A stretch of DNA of 64,000 bases from Streptomyces xanthii (GCF_014621695.1 NZ_CP061281.1:6014001-6078000), one strand, 5' to 3'; numbered from the stretch's first letter, positions 55,574 to 63,818 are shown. The notes: generated by a model from the sequence alone, not told the origin. Program-made: numbers and translations.

Positions 55574-56790
55574 ACCTGGACGAAGTGATCAAGGACGCGC
55601 TGCACGAGCAGGCCGCCGCAGTGGTCCCCGCGCCCGCGGATCTCGCCGACCGGGTGCTCGCCGCCCGGCGCAGGCGCCGCACCCGCACCGTCGCGGCCGG
55701 CGCCGCGACCGTCACCGCCGTGGTCCTCGGCGCCGTCCTGGTGCCCCGGTACGCCGGCGACCAGGACGTCAGGCCCGCCGGGGTCATCGGCTCCGAGGAC
55801 GTCATCGCGCACCCCGACCAGTCGCCGCCCAAGGACGCCATCGCGGCCGGACGGGTCGCCCTGGCCTCCTTCTCGACGATCCGGCAGGTCGTCTTCGACA
55901 ACGGGGACGGGCGCCTGAGCCGCACCTACGGCGTCCTCGACCCGACCACGAAGACGTACCGCAAGACCACCCGCTGGTCCTGGCTCACCGTCGCTCCAGG
56001 GCTGCGCACCGCCGCCGTCCTGGAGAAGAACCTGCCCGCCGAGCGCATCGGGCTGCTCGACCTCGCGACGAACAAGGTGAAGCGGTGGATCCCCCTCGCG
56101 CAGGGGGCCGCCGGGCTCCAGTTCTCGCCCGACGGCAGCAAGCTCGTCGCGACGACGTACGCGAAGGACCCCGACGCCCTCTACAAGCGCAACGTGGTCG
56201 ACTACGGCGACGGCAAGACGATGCCGGGCCCCGACATGGATTCGTCCCGGACCGGTTTCGCGGTCGTCGACGTCGCGACCGGACACAGCGACTGGCACAA
56301 GGTGACCGACAACGAGGACACCAACTCCCGGCAGGACTTCTCGTTCAACCCCACCGGCAGGCTCGTGCACGCCGGCGTCATGACGGGCGGGGTGCCCGAG
56401 CAGTACTTCGACCTCAAGGGCCGCAAGGCACCGGTGCCGCCCGAGGAGCGCCACGCCCAGTGGTACGTCCAGGCGGGAATCTCGCCGAGCGGCAAGCTCG
56501 TCGCCGGGGACTTCGCCGGGCGCGGCAAGGAGATCGCCGTGGCGGTGAACGACGCCAGGACCGGCAAACAGGTCGCGAAGCTGCCCGCGCAGCAGTTGCT
56601 CGCCTGGGCCGACGACAAGCGGCTCATTGCGTGGGGCTGCGATCCCAAGAAGTGCGCCGGCAAGGGCGAGTTCCGCAATCAGCTGCTCCTCGTCACCCTC
56701 GGCAGCCGCGAGGTCGTCCCGCTCAGCGACTTCCGCAAGGCGTCCGCCGAGTATCCGGGCCGCTGGATCCCGGAGTTCACCACGCGGTGA
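55570..56790 (+). CDS. Single-pass membrane protein with WD40/TolB-like extracytoplasmic domain, putative anti-sigma partner
   Basis: A 406-residue protein. A 35-residue cytoplasmic segment with an Arg-rich end (RRRRRTRT) leads to one membrane helix (about residues 40-58). The large outer part has beta-propeller-like repeats (GLQFSPDGSKLVATTY, DFSFNPTGRLVHAG, GISPSGKLVAGDF). Coupling to the sigma gene by GTGA suggests control of it, but the short inner domain lacks the HxxxCxxC of zinc anti-sigma factors. The 3' end overlaps the convergent dapA paralogue by 14 bp. Confidence 0.72.
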   Translation: MNLDEVIKDALHEQAAAVVPAPADLADRVLAARRRRRTRTVAAGAATVTAVVLGAVLVPRYAGDQDVRPAGVIGSEDVIAHPDQSPPKDAIAAGRVALASFSTIRQVVFDNGDGRLSRTYGVLDPTTKTYRKTTRWSWLTVAPGLRTAAVLEKNLPAERIGLLDLATNKVKRWIPLAQGAAGLQFSPDGSKLVATTYAKDPDALYKRNVVDYGDGKTMPGPDMDSSRTGFAVVDVATGHSDWHKVTDNEDTNSRQDFSFNPTGRLVHAGVMTGGVPEQYFDLKGRKAPVPPEERHAQWYVQAGISPSGKLVAGDFAGRGKEIAVAVNDARTGKQVAKLPAQQLLAWADDKRLIAWGCDPKKCAGKGEFRNQLLLVTLGSREVVPLSDFRKASAEYPGRWIPEFTTR

Positions 56791-57694
56791 CCAGGGGGGT
56801 CCGGTACGCCGCCAGCAGTCCGCCGGCCGCCTCGCGGCCGGCGGGCAGCAGCGGGGCGCGGACCGGGCCGCCACCGGGCAGGCCCAGGGCGCCGAGCAGG
56901 GCCTTCGCGGTGACGGAGCCGGGCAGGCCCGCGTTCATCATCGCGTCCGTCAGCGGGAGCACCTCGCGCTGGAGCCTCGCGGCCCCCGCCGTGTCGCCCG
57001 CGTCGAAGGCGTCGACGATCGCGCGGAAGGCGGCCGGGACGACGTTCGCCACCGTCGAGACGCAGCCCGCGCCGCCCAGGGCGCGCAGCGCCAGCACGTA
57101 CTCGTCGCAGCCCGTGTAGTACGCCAGATCGGTGGCCGCCATGACCTTCTGGGTGCCGAGGAGGTCGTAGGCGCAGTCCTTCACGGCGACGACGCGGGGA
57201 TGAGCCGCGAGCGCGATCATCGTCGCGGGCTCGATGCGGGTGCCGGTGCGGCCGGGGATGTCGTAGAGCATCACCGGCAGCCCGCTCGCGTCGGCGAGCG
57301 TGCGGAAGTGGGCCTCGACGGCTTCCTGCGGCGGCCGGCTGTAGTACGGGGTGACCGCCAACAGGCCGTCCGCACCGGCCCGTTCGGCCGCGCGGGCCAG
57401 CTCGGCGCTGTGCGCGGTGTCGGCCGTGCCGATGCCGGTGAGCACGTGCGCGCGCCCGGCGACCGCCTCGCGCACCGCCCGCACCAGGGAGGTCTTCTCG
57501 GCGTCCGACGTGGTGGGGGACTCGCCGGTCGTCCCGGACAGGACGAGGCCCTCGCAGCCCTCGGTGACGAGCCGGTCGGCGAGCCGCTGGGCGGCGTCCA
57601 GGTCCACGGCGCCACCGTCCTCGGTGAACGGGGTGACCATCGCGCACAGGACGCGGCCGAACGGGGAGGCGGGAAAGACGGTGTCGTCGCTCAT
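56777..57694 (-). CDS. DapA-family dihydrodipicolinate synthase/aldolase paralogue
   Basis: A 305-residue TIM-barrel aldolase from the ATG at 57692-57694. Family motifs are VLSGTTGESPTTSDAEK, YYSRPPQEAVEAHF and MLYDIPGRTGTRIEPAT. The Schiff-base Lys is in VAVKDCAYDLL, where typical DapA has VKDAKGDL-like sequence, so the substrate could differ. Streptomycetes carry several dapA-like genes. dapD lies 2 kb away, but not in the same operon. The assignment as true DapA is likely, not certain. Confidence 0.82.
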   Translation of the reverse strand: MSDDTVFPASPFGRVLCAMVTPFTEDGGAVDLDAAQRLADRLVTEGCEGLVLSGTTGESPTTSDAEKTSLVRAVREAVAGRAHVLTGIGTADTAHSAELARAAERAGADGLLAVTPYYSRPPQEAVEAHFRTLADASGLPVMLYDIPGRTGTRIEPATMIALAAHPRVVAVKDCAYDLLGTQKVMAATDLAYYTGCDEYVLALRALGGAGCVSTVANVVPAAFRAIVDAFDAGDTAGAARLQREVLPLTDAMMNAGLPGSVTAKALLGALGLPGGGPVRAPLLPAGREAAGGLLAAYRTPLVTAW

Positions 57695-57886
57695 GCAGGG
57701 AGTGTCGGCCGCCCGACCGTGAAGCTCCACTTAAATCTGCTAAGACATGAAGCGGAGCAGCGCTGAAGGATGGCCGGGACGGCGTACGGACCGGACACCT
57801 GAGCGGGGCCGGTTTTCCTTCAGTCGGACCATCCTGAATCCGATGAACCGCACAGAGAGTGCCGGACGGTTCACTAGGAGTGAGTG

Positions 57887-58126
57887 GTGCGAGACGTGGT
57901 GCTGGCCCTGGCCATGCCCGCCGTGATGTGCGCGAGCGGGATCTACGCGGCGGCCGACGCGTGGTGGCGCCGCCGACGCCCCTCGCCCCCGCCCTACTCC
58001 CATGCCGGGCTCCGCCTCGCGGGGCAGCGCGCCGTCGCCGTGGCCGAAGCCGTCGTGGCCGACGAGTACGCGCTGCTCACGGCGGCCGGACGGCCGGCCG
58101 ACCTCGCGGGCCGGCCGGCCGACTGA
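57887..58126 (+). CDS. Small protein with N-terminal membrane helix, unknown function
   Basis: A 79-residue protein. Tandem GTGs at 57884 and 57887 follow TAGGAG; I prefer 57887 for spacing. A hydrophobic helix (VVLALAMPAVMCASGIYAAAD) precedes WWRRRRPSPPP, which orients the tail to the cytoplasm, then an Ala-rich helix (GQRAVAVAEAVVADEYALL). Nothing more specific is recognised. It lies between the dapA paralogue (divergent) and the secreted nuclease gene (convergent). Confidence 0.6.
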   Translation: MRDVVLALAMPAVMCASGIYAAADAWWRRRRPSPPPYSHAGLRLAGQRAVAVAEAVVADEYALLTAAGRPADLAGRPAD

Positions 58127-58152
58127 CCGCTCACGCTCACGTACCCGCGCGC

Positions 58153-60012
58153 TCACGGGCGCAGACGCAGCACCTGCGGGTCGTGGTCGCTGATCTGGTC
58201 GTGGAACTCGCTGTTGATGTGCACGCTGTCGTACGCGAACGGGCCCTTGCGGATCGACGGGCTCACCAGGATCTGGTCCAGAACCTGGCTGTTGCCCTGG
58301 TAGTCGTAGGTGTAACGCTCCTTCTTGGGCAGCGACTTGATGGCCGACCACAGCGCGCCGTCCGCCTCCAGACGCTGCGCGGTCCCGGAGAACTCGAAGT
58401 CGTTGATGTCGCCGAGCGCGATCACGTCCGCGTCCCGCCGCACCTTCAGGATGTCCTTCACGAACGCGTTGACCTCCTCGGCCTGCGCGTGCCGCTGCGT
58501 CTCCGAGCTGCGCGTCGGCGGCTGGTACTGCGAGGCCAGCGCCTGGTCACCGCCCTTGGACGCGAAGTGGTTGGCGATCACGAAGACCGTCTTCCCGCGG
58601 AAGACGAACTCCCCGGCCAGCGGCTTGCGGCTGCTCTTCCACGCGGTGGACGCGGGGTCGATCCGGCCCGGGGACGCGGTCAGCGCCGGCTCGCCCCGCT
58701 CCGTGCGCACCACGCCGACCGGGGTCGTCGCGTCGCCGCCGGCGCGGTCGGTGAACGACACCCGGTCCGGGTTGAACAGGAACACCTGGCGGATGTTGCC
58801 ACCCGGCTCGCCGCCGTCCTGGCCGTCGACCGGGTCGATGCCGCGCCACTCGTAGCGCGGGCCGCCCGCCGCGACGATCGCGTCGATCAGCTTGTTCACC
58901 GTCACGTCGGAGGCGACCGTGCCGCTGTTCTTCGCGCCGTCGTTGTCCTGGATCTCCTCCAGGGACACGATGTCCGGCGCCTGCAGGTGGTCGACGATCG
59001 CCGCCGCGTGCGCGGCGAACGTGCCGTCCGAGGGGTCCAGGTTCTCCACGTTGTACGTGGCCACGGCCAGCTCGCCGGACTTCTGCGCACGGGTCGTCTC
59101 GCGCTCCAGGCCGCCCTGCTCCAGGGTGCCGAGCTCCCGCGCGACCAGCGTGTAACCGCCGTACTGGTTGAAGTCCAGGGGGCCCTCGGTCGTGCCCGCG
59201 AGGGTGTCGCCGACATCGGCCTTCGGGAAGTCGGCGACCGCGCCCAGGGACTGGATCTGCAGCCGGCCACCGTTCTGCGAGGCGTAGGAGCCGTAACGGG
59301 AGCCGCCGCGCTCGGTCCGGTTCTCGCGCGGCCGCACCGTGACCCACAGCTCGGTGTGCGGGTCGGTCGCCGTGACGACGCGCGAGGAGCCGATCCGTAC
59401 GTTCTGGCCCTCCAGGGACTCGTAGTAGTCCAGGGCGTAGGCGCGCGGCCGGAGCGGCAGGCCGTTGACCGAGCCCTGCGCGGCCGGGTCGCCCGCGGGC
59501 GCGTACGCGGCCGGGACCGAACGGGAGTCGATCGTGGTGACCGGCACCGCGTTGCCGGACGAGACGACGGTGACCGTCGGCTTGGTTATCTCGGTCAGCG
59601 ACTGGTTGCCCGACGAGGCGCCGCCCGGGACGTACTCGGAGACCGTGCCGGACACCTTGACCGCGTCGCCCGTCTTCACGGTCGGGGCGGAACCGGTGAA
59701 GACGAACACGCCCTCACTCGTGGCCGGGTCGGCGTCCGGCGCCGTGTCCTCGAACCAGAAGCCCTTGACCGAGCCGTAGTTGCGCACCCCCGTCACGACG
59801 CCCGCGACATCCGCGACCTGCTGCCCCGCGAGCGGGGAGAGCCGGGTGGAGCCCTGGATGTCGTGGATGGCGACGGTGTCGGCGTGGGCGGGCGACACCG
59901 CGAGGACGGTGCCGGCCGCACCGCAGGCGGTGACGACGGCGAGCGCGGCGAGCCGCGAACGGGAGAACACGGACAACGCGCTGCGCGCGGGGCGTGCTGA
60001 CTGACTCGGCAA
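58153..60012 (-). CDS. Secreted endonuclease/exonuclease/phosphatase-family protein
   Basis: A 619-residue exported protein. The start is TTG at 60010-60012 with GGAGGG 6-7 bp before it; no ATG or GTG is well placed. A Sec signal (LAALAVVTACGAAGTVLAVSPAHA) is cleaved near residue 45. An N-terminal OB/lamin-tail-like beta domain follows. The C-terminal EEP nuclease domain begins at LAVATYNVENLDP and has SLEEIQDNDG (Glu), ANHFASKGGDQ (His), ALGDINDFEFSG (Asp/Asn) and SDHDPQVL (His). It resembles secreted extracellular nucleases used for phosphate scavenging. phoX lies 2 kb away. Confidence 0.88.
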   Translation of the reverse strand: MPSQSARPARSALSVFSRSRLAALAVVTACGAAGTVLAVSPAHADTVAIHDIQGSTRLSPLAGQQVADVAGVVTGVRNYGSVKGFWFEDTAPDADPATSEGVFVFTGSAPTVKTGDAVKVSGTVSEYVPGGASSGNQSLTEITKPTVTVVSSGNAVPVTTIDSRSVPAAYAPAGDPAAQGSVNGLPLRPRAYALDYYESLEGQNVRIGSSRVVTATDPHTELWVTVRPRENRTERGGSRYGSYASQNGGRLQIQSLGAVADFPKADVGDTLAGTTEGPLDFNQYGGYTLVARELGTLEQGGLERETTRAQKSGELAVATYNVENLDPSDGTFAAHAAAIVDHLQAPDIVSLEEIQDNDGAKNSGTVASDVTVNKLIDAIVAAGGPRYEWRGIDPVDGQDGGEPGGNIRQVFLFNPDRVSFTDRAGGDATTPVGVVRTERGEPALTASPGRIDPASTAWKSSRKPLAGEFVFRGKTVFVIANHFASKGGDQALASQYQPPTRSSETQRHAQAEEVNAFVKDILKVRRDADVIALGDINDFEFSGTAQRLEADGALWSAIKSLPKKERYTYDYQGNSQVLDQILVSPSIRKGPFAYDSVHINSEFHDQISDHDPQVLRLRP

Positions 60013-60191
60013 GGGGATCCCTCCGGGGACGTGCGAGTGGCGAGCGCCGGGACGAGGGCGGACTGCCGTCCGACTTCTACGCGCGTCAATCTCTTGTGTG
60101 CCCGGGGGAGTTGTCAAGGTTTCGTGAGTGGCCGCACGCGGTCGGGGAGCCGACTGGCAGATGAACCCGGCGGCAAGGGTGCAAATCCGTC

Positions 60192-60197
60192 TAGGCT
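60192..60197 (+). promoter_or_regulatory. -10 hexamer before the 477-residue acidic protein
   Basis: TAGGCT, 37 bp before the ATG at 60235. The ribosome site GAGGAG lies between. No strong -35 is seen. Confidence 0.45.
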
Positions 60198-60234
60198 GAG
60201 CGGTCGCAACGTAGCTCATGAGGAGAACCAGCCG

Positions 60235-61668
60235 ATGTCAGACAGCTCCACCCTGCCGCCGGTACGGCTGCCCGCCGAAGCGGAGCTGGCGCGGGACGCC
60301 CTCGCCACCCCCCTCCTGTCGCGCGCGGTGCGGCTCGCCCGCTGGGCCGGGCCCGGCACCCTGGTCGGCGCGGGCGGCGAACTCGTCGACGAGCAGCTGC
60401 CCGCCGCGGCCGCCGAACTCGGCCTGCCCGACGACGCGGACGGCGCCGCCGACGCGAGCGAGGCGTGGCGGGTCGCCGTCGACACCGGCCTGGTGGAGAT
60501 CGTCGACGAGGAAGAGGGCACCGTCACCGTCGGCGAGGAACTCGGCGTCCTCACCTCCGGCGGACCCGCGGACGTCCTCGCGCTGTGGCGCGCGGCGCTG
60601 GAGACGGTGCTGGCCGACGCGAGCGTGCCCGACCTCGACGACCTGGTCGACGCCATGGAGGAGGGCGGCGAGATCGACTTCTCGCAGCTCGACTGGGACC
60701 CCGAGGCGGAGGCCGAGTTCCTCGACGGCGTCCTCGGCAACCTCTACCTGCTGACCGTCACCGAGGGCGGCGCGGGCGAGGGCCCCGTGCCGCTGCCCGC
60801 CCTCGCCGCGTCGATGATCGTCCCCGACGACATGGGCGAGCCCACCGACGACGTCCTGGAACAGGTGTCGGACGCGATGATGCGCCTCGACGACCAGTTC
60901 CGGATGCTCGCCCCCGTCGGCCTCGTCGAGTTCCAGCCCGTGGACGAGGCCCTCATGGCCGACATCGACTCCGACGAACCGGCCGCCCCCGTCGACGAGT
61001 CCGACATCGCGCGCTACGGCATGGTCCGCCTCACCCCGCTCGGCCTCCACGGCATCCGCGCCCGGATGCTGGAGGCCGGAATCGACGCGCCGGCCGTCGG
61101 CGACCTCGCCGACAAGGGCGCCGACGCGCTGCTCGACGGCACCTCCGCGTTCCCGCAGGCCGCCGCCCAGGCCGAGATCGAACAGTGGCTCGCCCGGCGC
61201 GAAACACTCGCCTCCGCCCGCGAGTTGCTCGGCGCCGCACGCGGCGGCGACCAGGGCGCCCCGCTGCGCCGGCTGCGCTGCCAGCAGGCCCTGTCCCTCG
61301 TCGGCACCGAGGCCGAGCCCGCGCTCCGCGAGGTCCTCCAGGACCCGGAGTTGGGCGGCCTCGCCCGGGTCTGGCTCGCCGAGCACGGCGCCACGGACGT
61401 GCCCGCGCCGTCCGAGGACCTCGTCTTCTGGCTGACCGTCGACACGATCGCCGCGCAGCTGTCCCTGGAGGGCAACTCGGAGGAGTTGCAGGCCCTCGTC
61501 GAAGGGCTCGCCGCGCAGCACAGCGGCTTCTTCGCGGCGGCCTGGCGGGTCGACCACCCCGCCACCGCCGACGTCCTGGAGGCGATGGGCCGTCTCCACC
61601 CGGACAAGAAGGTCGCCAAGGAGGCCCGCAAGGCCGCCTTCAAGGCGAGGTCCGCCTCCGGCGGCTGA
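60235..61668 (+). CDS. Large acidic conserved hypothetical protein
   Basis: A 477-residue cytoplasmic protein, ATG with AGGAGAACC ahead. It is strongly acidic in the first 300 residues (runs such as VDEEEGTVTVGEELGV and DIDSDEPAAPVDESD) and turns basic in the last 20 (KKVAKEARKAAFKARSA). Several Leu/Ala-rich helices and RYGMVRLTPLGLHGIRARML suggest winged-helix or HEAT-like segments, and ALREVLQDPELGGLARVWLAEHG is HEAT-like. No enzyme motif is seen. Similar proteins exist in other streptomycetes as far as I recall. Function unknown. Confidence 0.8.
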   Translation: MSDSSTLPPVRLPAEAELARDALATPLLSRAVRLARWAGPGTLVGAGGELVDEQLPAAAAELGLPDDADGAADASEAWRVAVDTGLVEIVDEEEGTVTVGEELGVLTSGGPADVLALWRAALETVLADASVPDLDDLVDAMEEGGEIDFSQLDWDPEAEAEFLDGVLGNLYLLTVTEGGAGEGPVPLPALAASMIVPDDMGEPTDDVLEQVSDAMMRLDDQFRMLAPVGLVEFQPVDEALMADIDSDEPAAPVDESDIARYGMVRLTPLGLHGIRARMLEAGIDAPAVGDLADKGADALLDGTSAFPQAAAQAEIEQWLARRETLASARELLGAARGGDQGAPLRRLRCQQALSLVGTEAEPALREVLQDPELGGLARVWLAEHGATDVPAPSEDLVFWLTVDTIAAQLSLEGNSEELQALVEGLAAQHSGFFAAAWRVDHPATADVLEAMGRLHPDKKVAKEARKAAFKARSASGG

Positions 61669-61780
61669 GCGGACGCCCTTGCGCTCGGGCCGCTCGGGGG
61701 TCGGGTTTGCGGGTGGGGCTGCGCGTTGGGGGCGTTCGCCGTGAGGGCGGGGTTCTCTGGGCGGGCGCGGGTTGTGGTCC

Positions 61781-61813
61781 TGCTTCGCGCAGTTCCTCGC
61801 GCCCCTTACGGGA
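61781..61813. repeat. Dispersed Streptomyces intergenic repeat (GCGCAGTTCCTCGCGCCCCTT type)
   Basis: TGCTTCGCGCAGTTCCTCGC and the following GCCCCTTACGGGA match a short element I know as common in Streptomyces intergenic DNA. One copy is seen here. The surrounding 61669-62004 spacer otherwise holds only the PHO-box-like repeat and the phoX ribosome site. Confidence 0.55.
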
Positions 61814-61886
61814 ATGATCCTCGCGGCGGCGTGGTCGGACGGCGCCGCCGGAAGTCGGGGCAGTGGGTGCCTGCGCGTCGGGCGGA

Positions 61887-61908
61887 GTTCAACCGGTGTT
61901 CGCGCGGG
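61887..61908 (+). promoter_or_regulatory. Candidate PHO box upstream of phoX
   Basis: GTTCAACCGGT and GTTCGCGCGGG are two 11-nt direct-repeat units with GTTC exactly 11 bp apart, the spacing of PhoP boxes in Streptomyces. It lies about 100 bp before phoX, a typical Pho regulon gene. Confidence 0.5.
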
Positions 61909-62004
61909 CGCGGGAGCGTGTGGCCGAACCGGGTGTCTCGAAAGGGACGCCCCGCGGTCCTCACCCCCCGACCACTCCCGTCACCTCCGCAGGAGACAGC
62001 CACC

Positions 62005-63450
62005 ATGTCGCTCACTCGCAGGGACTTCGCCCGACGCTCCGCGGCCACCGGCGCCGGCGTCGCCCTCGCCGGTTCCGTCGGCGCCCTCGCCACCGCGCCG
62101 GGCGCCCTCGCGGCCACCGACACCGCCGACGTCACCGACGCGGACCGGCACGGTCCGGCCGACGGCCCCGGGTACGGTCCGCTGCGGGCCGACCCCGCCG
62201 GCATCCTCGCGCTGCCGGCCGGATTCTCGTACAAGGTCATCACCTACAGCGGGAAGACCAAGCTGGAGTCCGGCGAGTTCACGCCGTCCAACCACGACGG
62301 CACCGCCACCTTCGAGGGCCCCCGCGGCACCACCCTCCTCGTCAACAACCACGAGCTGGCCGGCGCCCGCGACAAGTGGCCGCACCCGGTGCCGCTCACC
62401 GAGGGGCTCGTCTACGACCCGGCCGCGGCCGGCGGCTGCACCGTCGTCGAGGTCCGCCGCGGCGGCGAGGTCGCCGAATGGGTCGGCATCGCCGGCACCG
62501 CCACCAACTGCGCGGGCGGCTCCACCCCCTGGGGCACCTGGCTGACCTGCGAGGAGACCGAGGACAAGGCCGGCAAGAACGGCTTCACCAAGGACCACGG
62601 CTACGTCTTCGAGGTCGACCCCTACGACCGCCGCGCCAACCAGGCCCCCAAGCCGATCAAGGCCCTCGGCCGCTACGCCCACGAGGCCGTCGTCATCGAC
62701 CCCAAGCGCGGCCACGCCTTCCTCACCGAGGACGCCTCCGGGCCCAACGGCCTGCTCTACCGCTGGGTCCCGCCGCACGGCTTCAAGCACGGCCGCGGCA
62801 AGCTCGCCACGCTCGCCGACGACGCGGGCGTCCTCCAGGCCTTCAAGTGCTTCGACTCCGGCGGCCGCTTCGTCGACGACCTGTCCCGCGCCACGAAGAC
62901 CGGCACGGTCTACGGCGTCGACTGGGTCGACGTCCCCGACCGCGACGCGAAGACCGTCTCCACGCGCAAGCAGTTCAAGGACGGCGAGATCACCCGCGCC
63001 CGCAAGCTCGAAGGCATGTGGTGGGGCGACGGCGGCGCCTACATCGTCTCCTCCTTCGCCCGTGACGAGAGCCCCGTCCAGCACGACGGCCAGGTCTGGT
63101 TCTACGACCCCAAGCGCCGCACCCTCACCCTGAAGGTGCTCCTCGGCGTCAACCCCGACCCGTCCCAGGACGGCGCCCTCGACGGCCCGGACAACATCAC
63201 GGTCTCCCCGTACGGCGGCCTCGTCATCGCCGAGGACGGCGAGGGCGTCCAGCACCTGTTCGGCGCGACCGAGCGCGGCCGCACGTACCCGATCGCGCGC
63301 AACGACCTGAACATCGGGACGGAAGAGGAGCCGGAGTACAGCGAGTTCACCGGCGTCACCTTCTCGCCCGACGGCCGCACCCTCTACGCCAACATCCAGA
63401 CCCCCGGCATCATGCTCGCCATCACGGGGCCCTGGAAGCGTCAGCGCTGA
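62005..63450 (+). CDS. PhoX-family alkaline phosphatase, Tat-exported
   Basis: A 481-residue PhoX/DUF839 protein, ATG with AGGAGAC ahead. The signal has a twin-arginine motif (LTRRDFARRS) and an ALAA cleavage site near residue 36. PhoX features are the beta-propeller segments with GTWLTCEETED (metal-binding Glu), YAHEAVVIDPKRGHAFLTED, RKLEGMWWGDGGAYI and PDNITVSPYGGLVIAEDGEG. The enzyme uses Fe/Ca and releases phosphate from esters outside the cell. A PHO-box-like repeat upstream fits phosphate control. Confidence 0.92.
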   Translation: MSLTRRDFARRSAATGAGVALAGSVGALATAPGALAATDTADVTDADRHGPADGPGYGPLRADPAGILALPAGFSYKVITYSGKTKLESGEFTPSNHDGTATFEGPRGTTLLVNNHELAGARDKWPHPVPLTEGLVYDPAAAGGCTVVEVRRGGEVAEWVGIAGTATNCAGGSTPWGTWLTCEETEDKAGKNGFTKDHGYVFEVDPYDRRANQAPKPIKALGRYAHEAVVIDPKRGHAFLTEDASGPNGLLYRWVPPHGFKHGRGKLATLADDAGVLQAFKCFDSGGRFVDDLSRATKTGTVYGVDWVDVPDRDAKTVSTRKQFKDGEITRARKLEGMWWGDGGAYIVSSFARDESPVQHDGQVWFYDPKRRTLTLKVLLGVNPDPSQDGALDGPDNITVSPYGGLVIAEDGEGVQHLFGATERGRTYPIARNDLNIGTEEEPEYSEFTGVTFSPDGRTLYANIQTPGIMLAITGPWKRQR

Positions 63451-63509
63451 ACCCGCTGAACTCCTCCGCGCCGGAATTTAATTGCCTGGCGACCGGTCAC
63501 ACACCGCCC

Positions 63510-63515
63510 TAGAGT
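63510..63515 (+). promoter_or_regulatory. -10 hexamer before the Y-like RNAs
   Basis: TAGAGT, which would start transcription at about 63522, just before the closing stem of the first RNA at 63531. A TTTTTC tract follows immediately. A second, weaker hexamer (TAGCAG, 63604-63609) precedes the second RNA. Confidence 0.5.
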
Positions 63516-63530
63516 TTTTCTCACGCCGCA

Positions 63531-63601
63531 CCTCCCGGTGCGAAGGCCACGGTTACTTCCTCTCCAGAAGACAGCACCGCGGCCGGCAAGATCTCGGGAG
63601 G
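63531..63601 (+). ncRNA. Minimal Y-like RNA (no tRNA-like module)
   Basis: 71 nt closed by a 7-bp perfect stem, 63531-63537 with 63595-63601. Inside is a 7-nt GTGCGAA strand, then a helix of 63545-63552 (GGCCACGG) with 63577-63584 interrupted by one A-C mismatch, then a pyrimidine-rich loop with a small CTTC/GAAG hairpin. The 5' strand CCCGGTGCGNAGGCNACGG plus TTACTTC and the 3' strand ending GATCTCGGG recur in the second RNA at 63615-63762. The shared strands and the position before a Ro gene identify it as a Y RNA-type molecule. It could instead be the leader of the second RNA or a degenerate copy. Confidence 0.68.
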
Positions 63602-63614
63602 CGTAGCAGATGGT

Positions 63615-63762
63615 GTGTGCCCGGTGCGCAGGCAACGGTTACTTCTCCTAATCCGGGGGTTGCGGGTTCGAGTCCCGTCACGCGGTCGTTCGCACGGCTG
63701 CGGTAGCTCAATCGGTAGAGCACCGGCACAGTTCCGTCGCCGACTTCTGATCTCGGGCACGC
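63615..63762 (+). ncRNA. Bacterial Y RNA (Yrl-type) with tRNA-like module
   Basis: 148 nt. The ends pair over 9 bp (63615-63623 with 63754-63762, one G-U). Next comes the 7-nt GTGCGCA, then a helix 63631-63638 with 63734-63741 bearing one A-C mismatch; this is the presumed Ro-binding stem. The distal part (63653-63726) is a circularly permuted tRNA mimic with T-arm, capped acceptor stem and D-arm. Bacterial Y RNAs of this architecture are known as partners of Rsr, and an Rsr/Ro60 gene begins 56 bp downstream. Exact ends are inferred from pairing. Confidence 0.82.
63653..63726 (+). other. Circularly permuted tRNA-like module inside the Y RNA
   Basis: Order 5' to 3': CCGG (63653-63656, pairs with 63723-63726, anticodon-stem equivalent); T-arm 63662-63678 with loop TTCGAGT; acceptor-like stem 63681-63688 with 63695-63702 (8 bp, two G-U) closed by the hexaloop TTCGCA; G-T-A as positions 7-9; D-arm GCTC-AATCGGTA-GAGC (63706-63721). 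Every tRNA element except the anticodon arm is present, but opened at the anticodon and joined at the acceptor end. There is no CCA end and no anticodon. Confidence 0.82.
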
Positions 63763-63818
63763 TCCATTCGCTGCGCCTCCCTCGCTTTCGCGCTTTCGCT
63801 GAATTCGGGGGAATTCTC

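Noticed and set aside
57859..60000. 713-codon open frame antisense to the secreted nuclease
   Set aside because: Shadow frame; the opposite strand has signal peptide and complete EEP motifs.
63662..63721. A possible tRNA gene (T-arm and D-arm consensus sequences)
   Set aside because: The arms occur in the wrong order, with no anticodon arm and no CCA end. The pairing fits a permuted tRNA-like module in a Y RNA instead.
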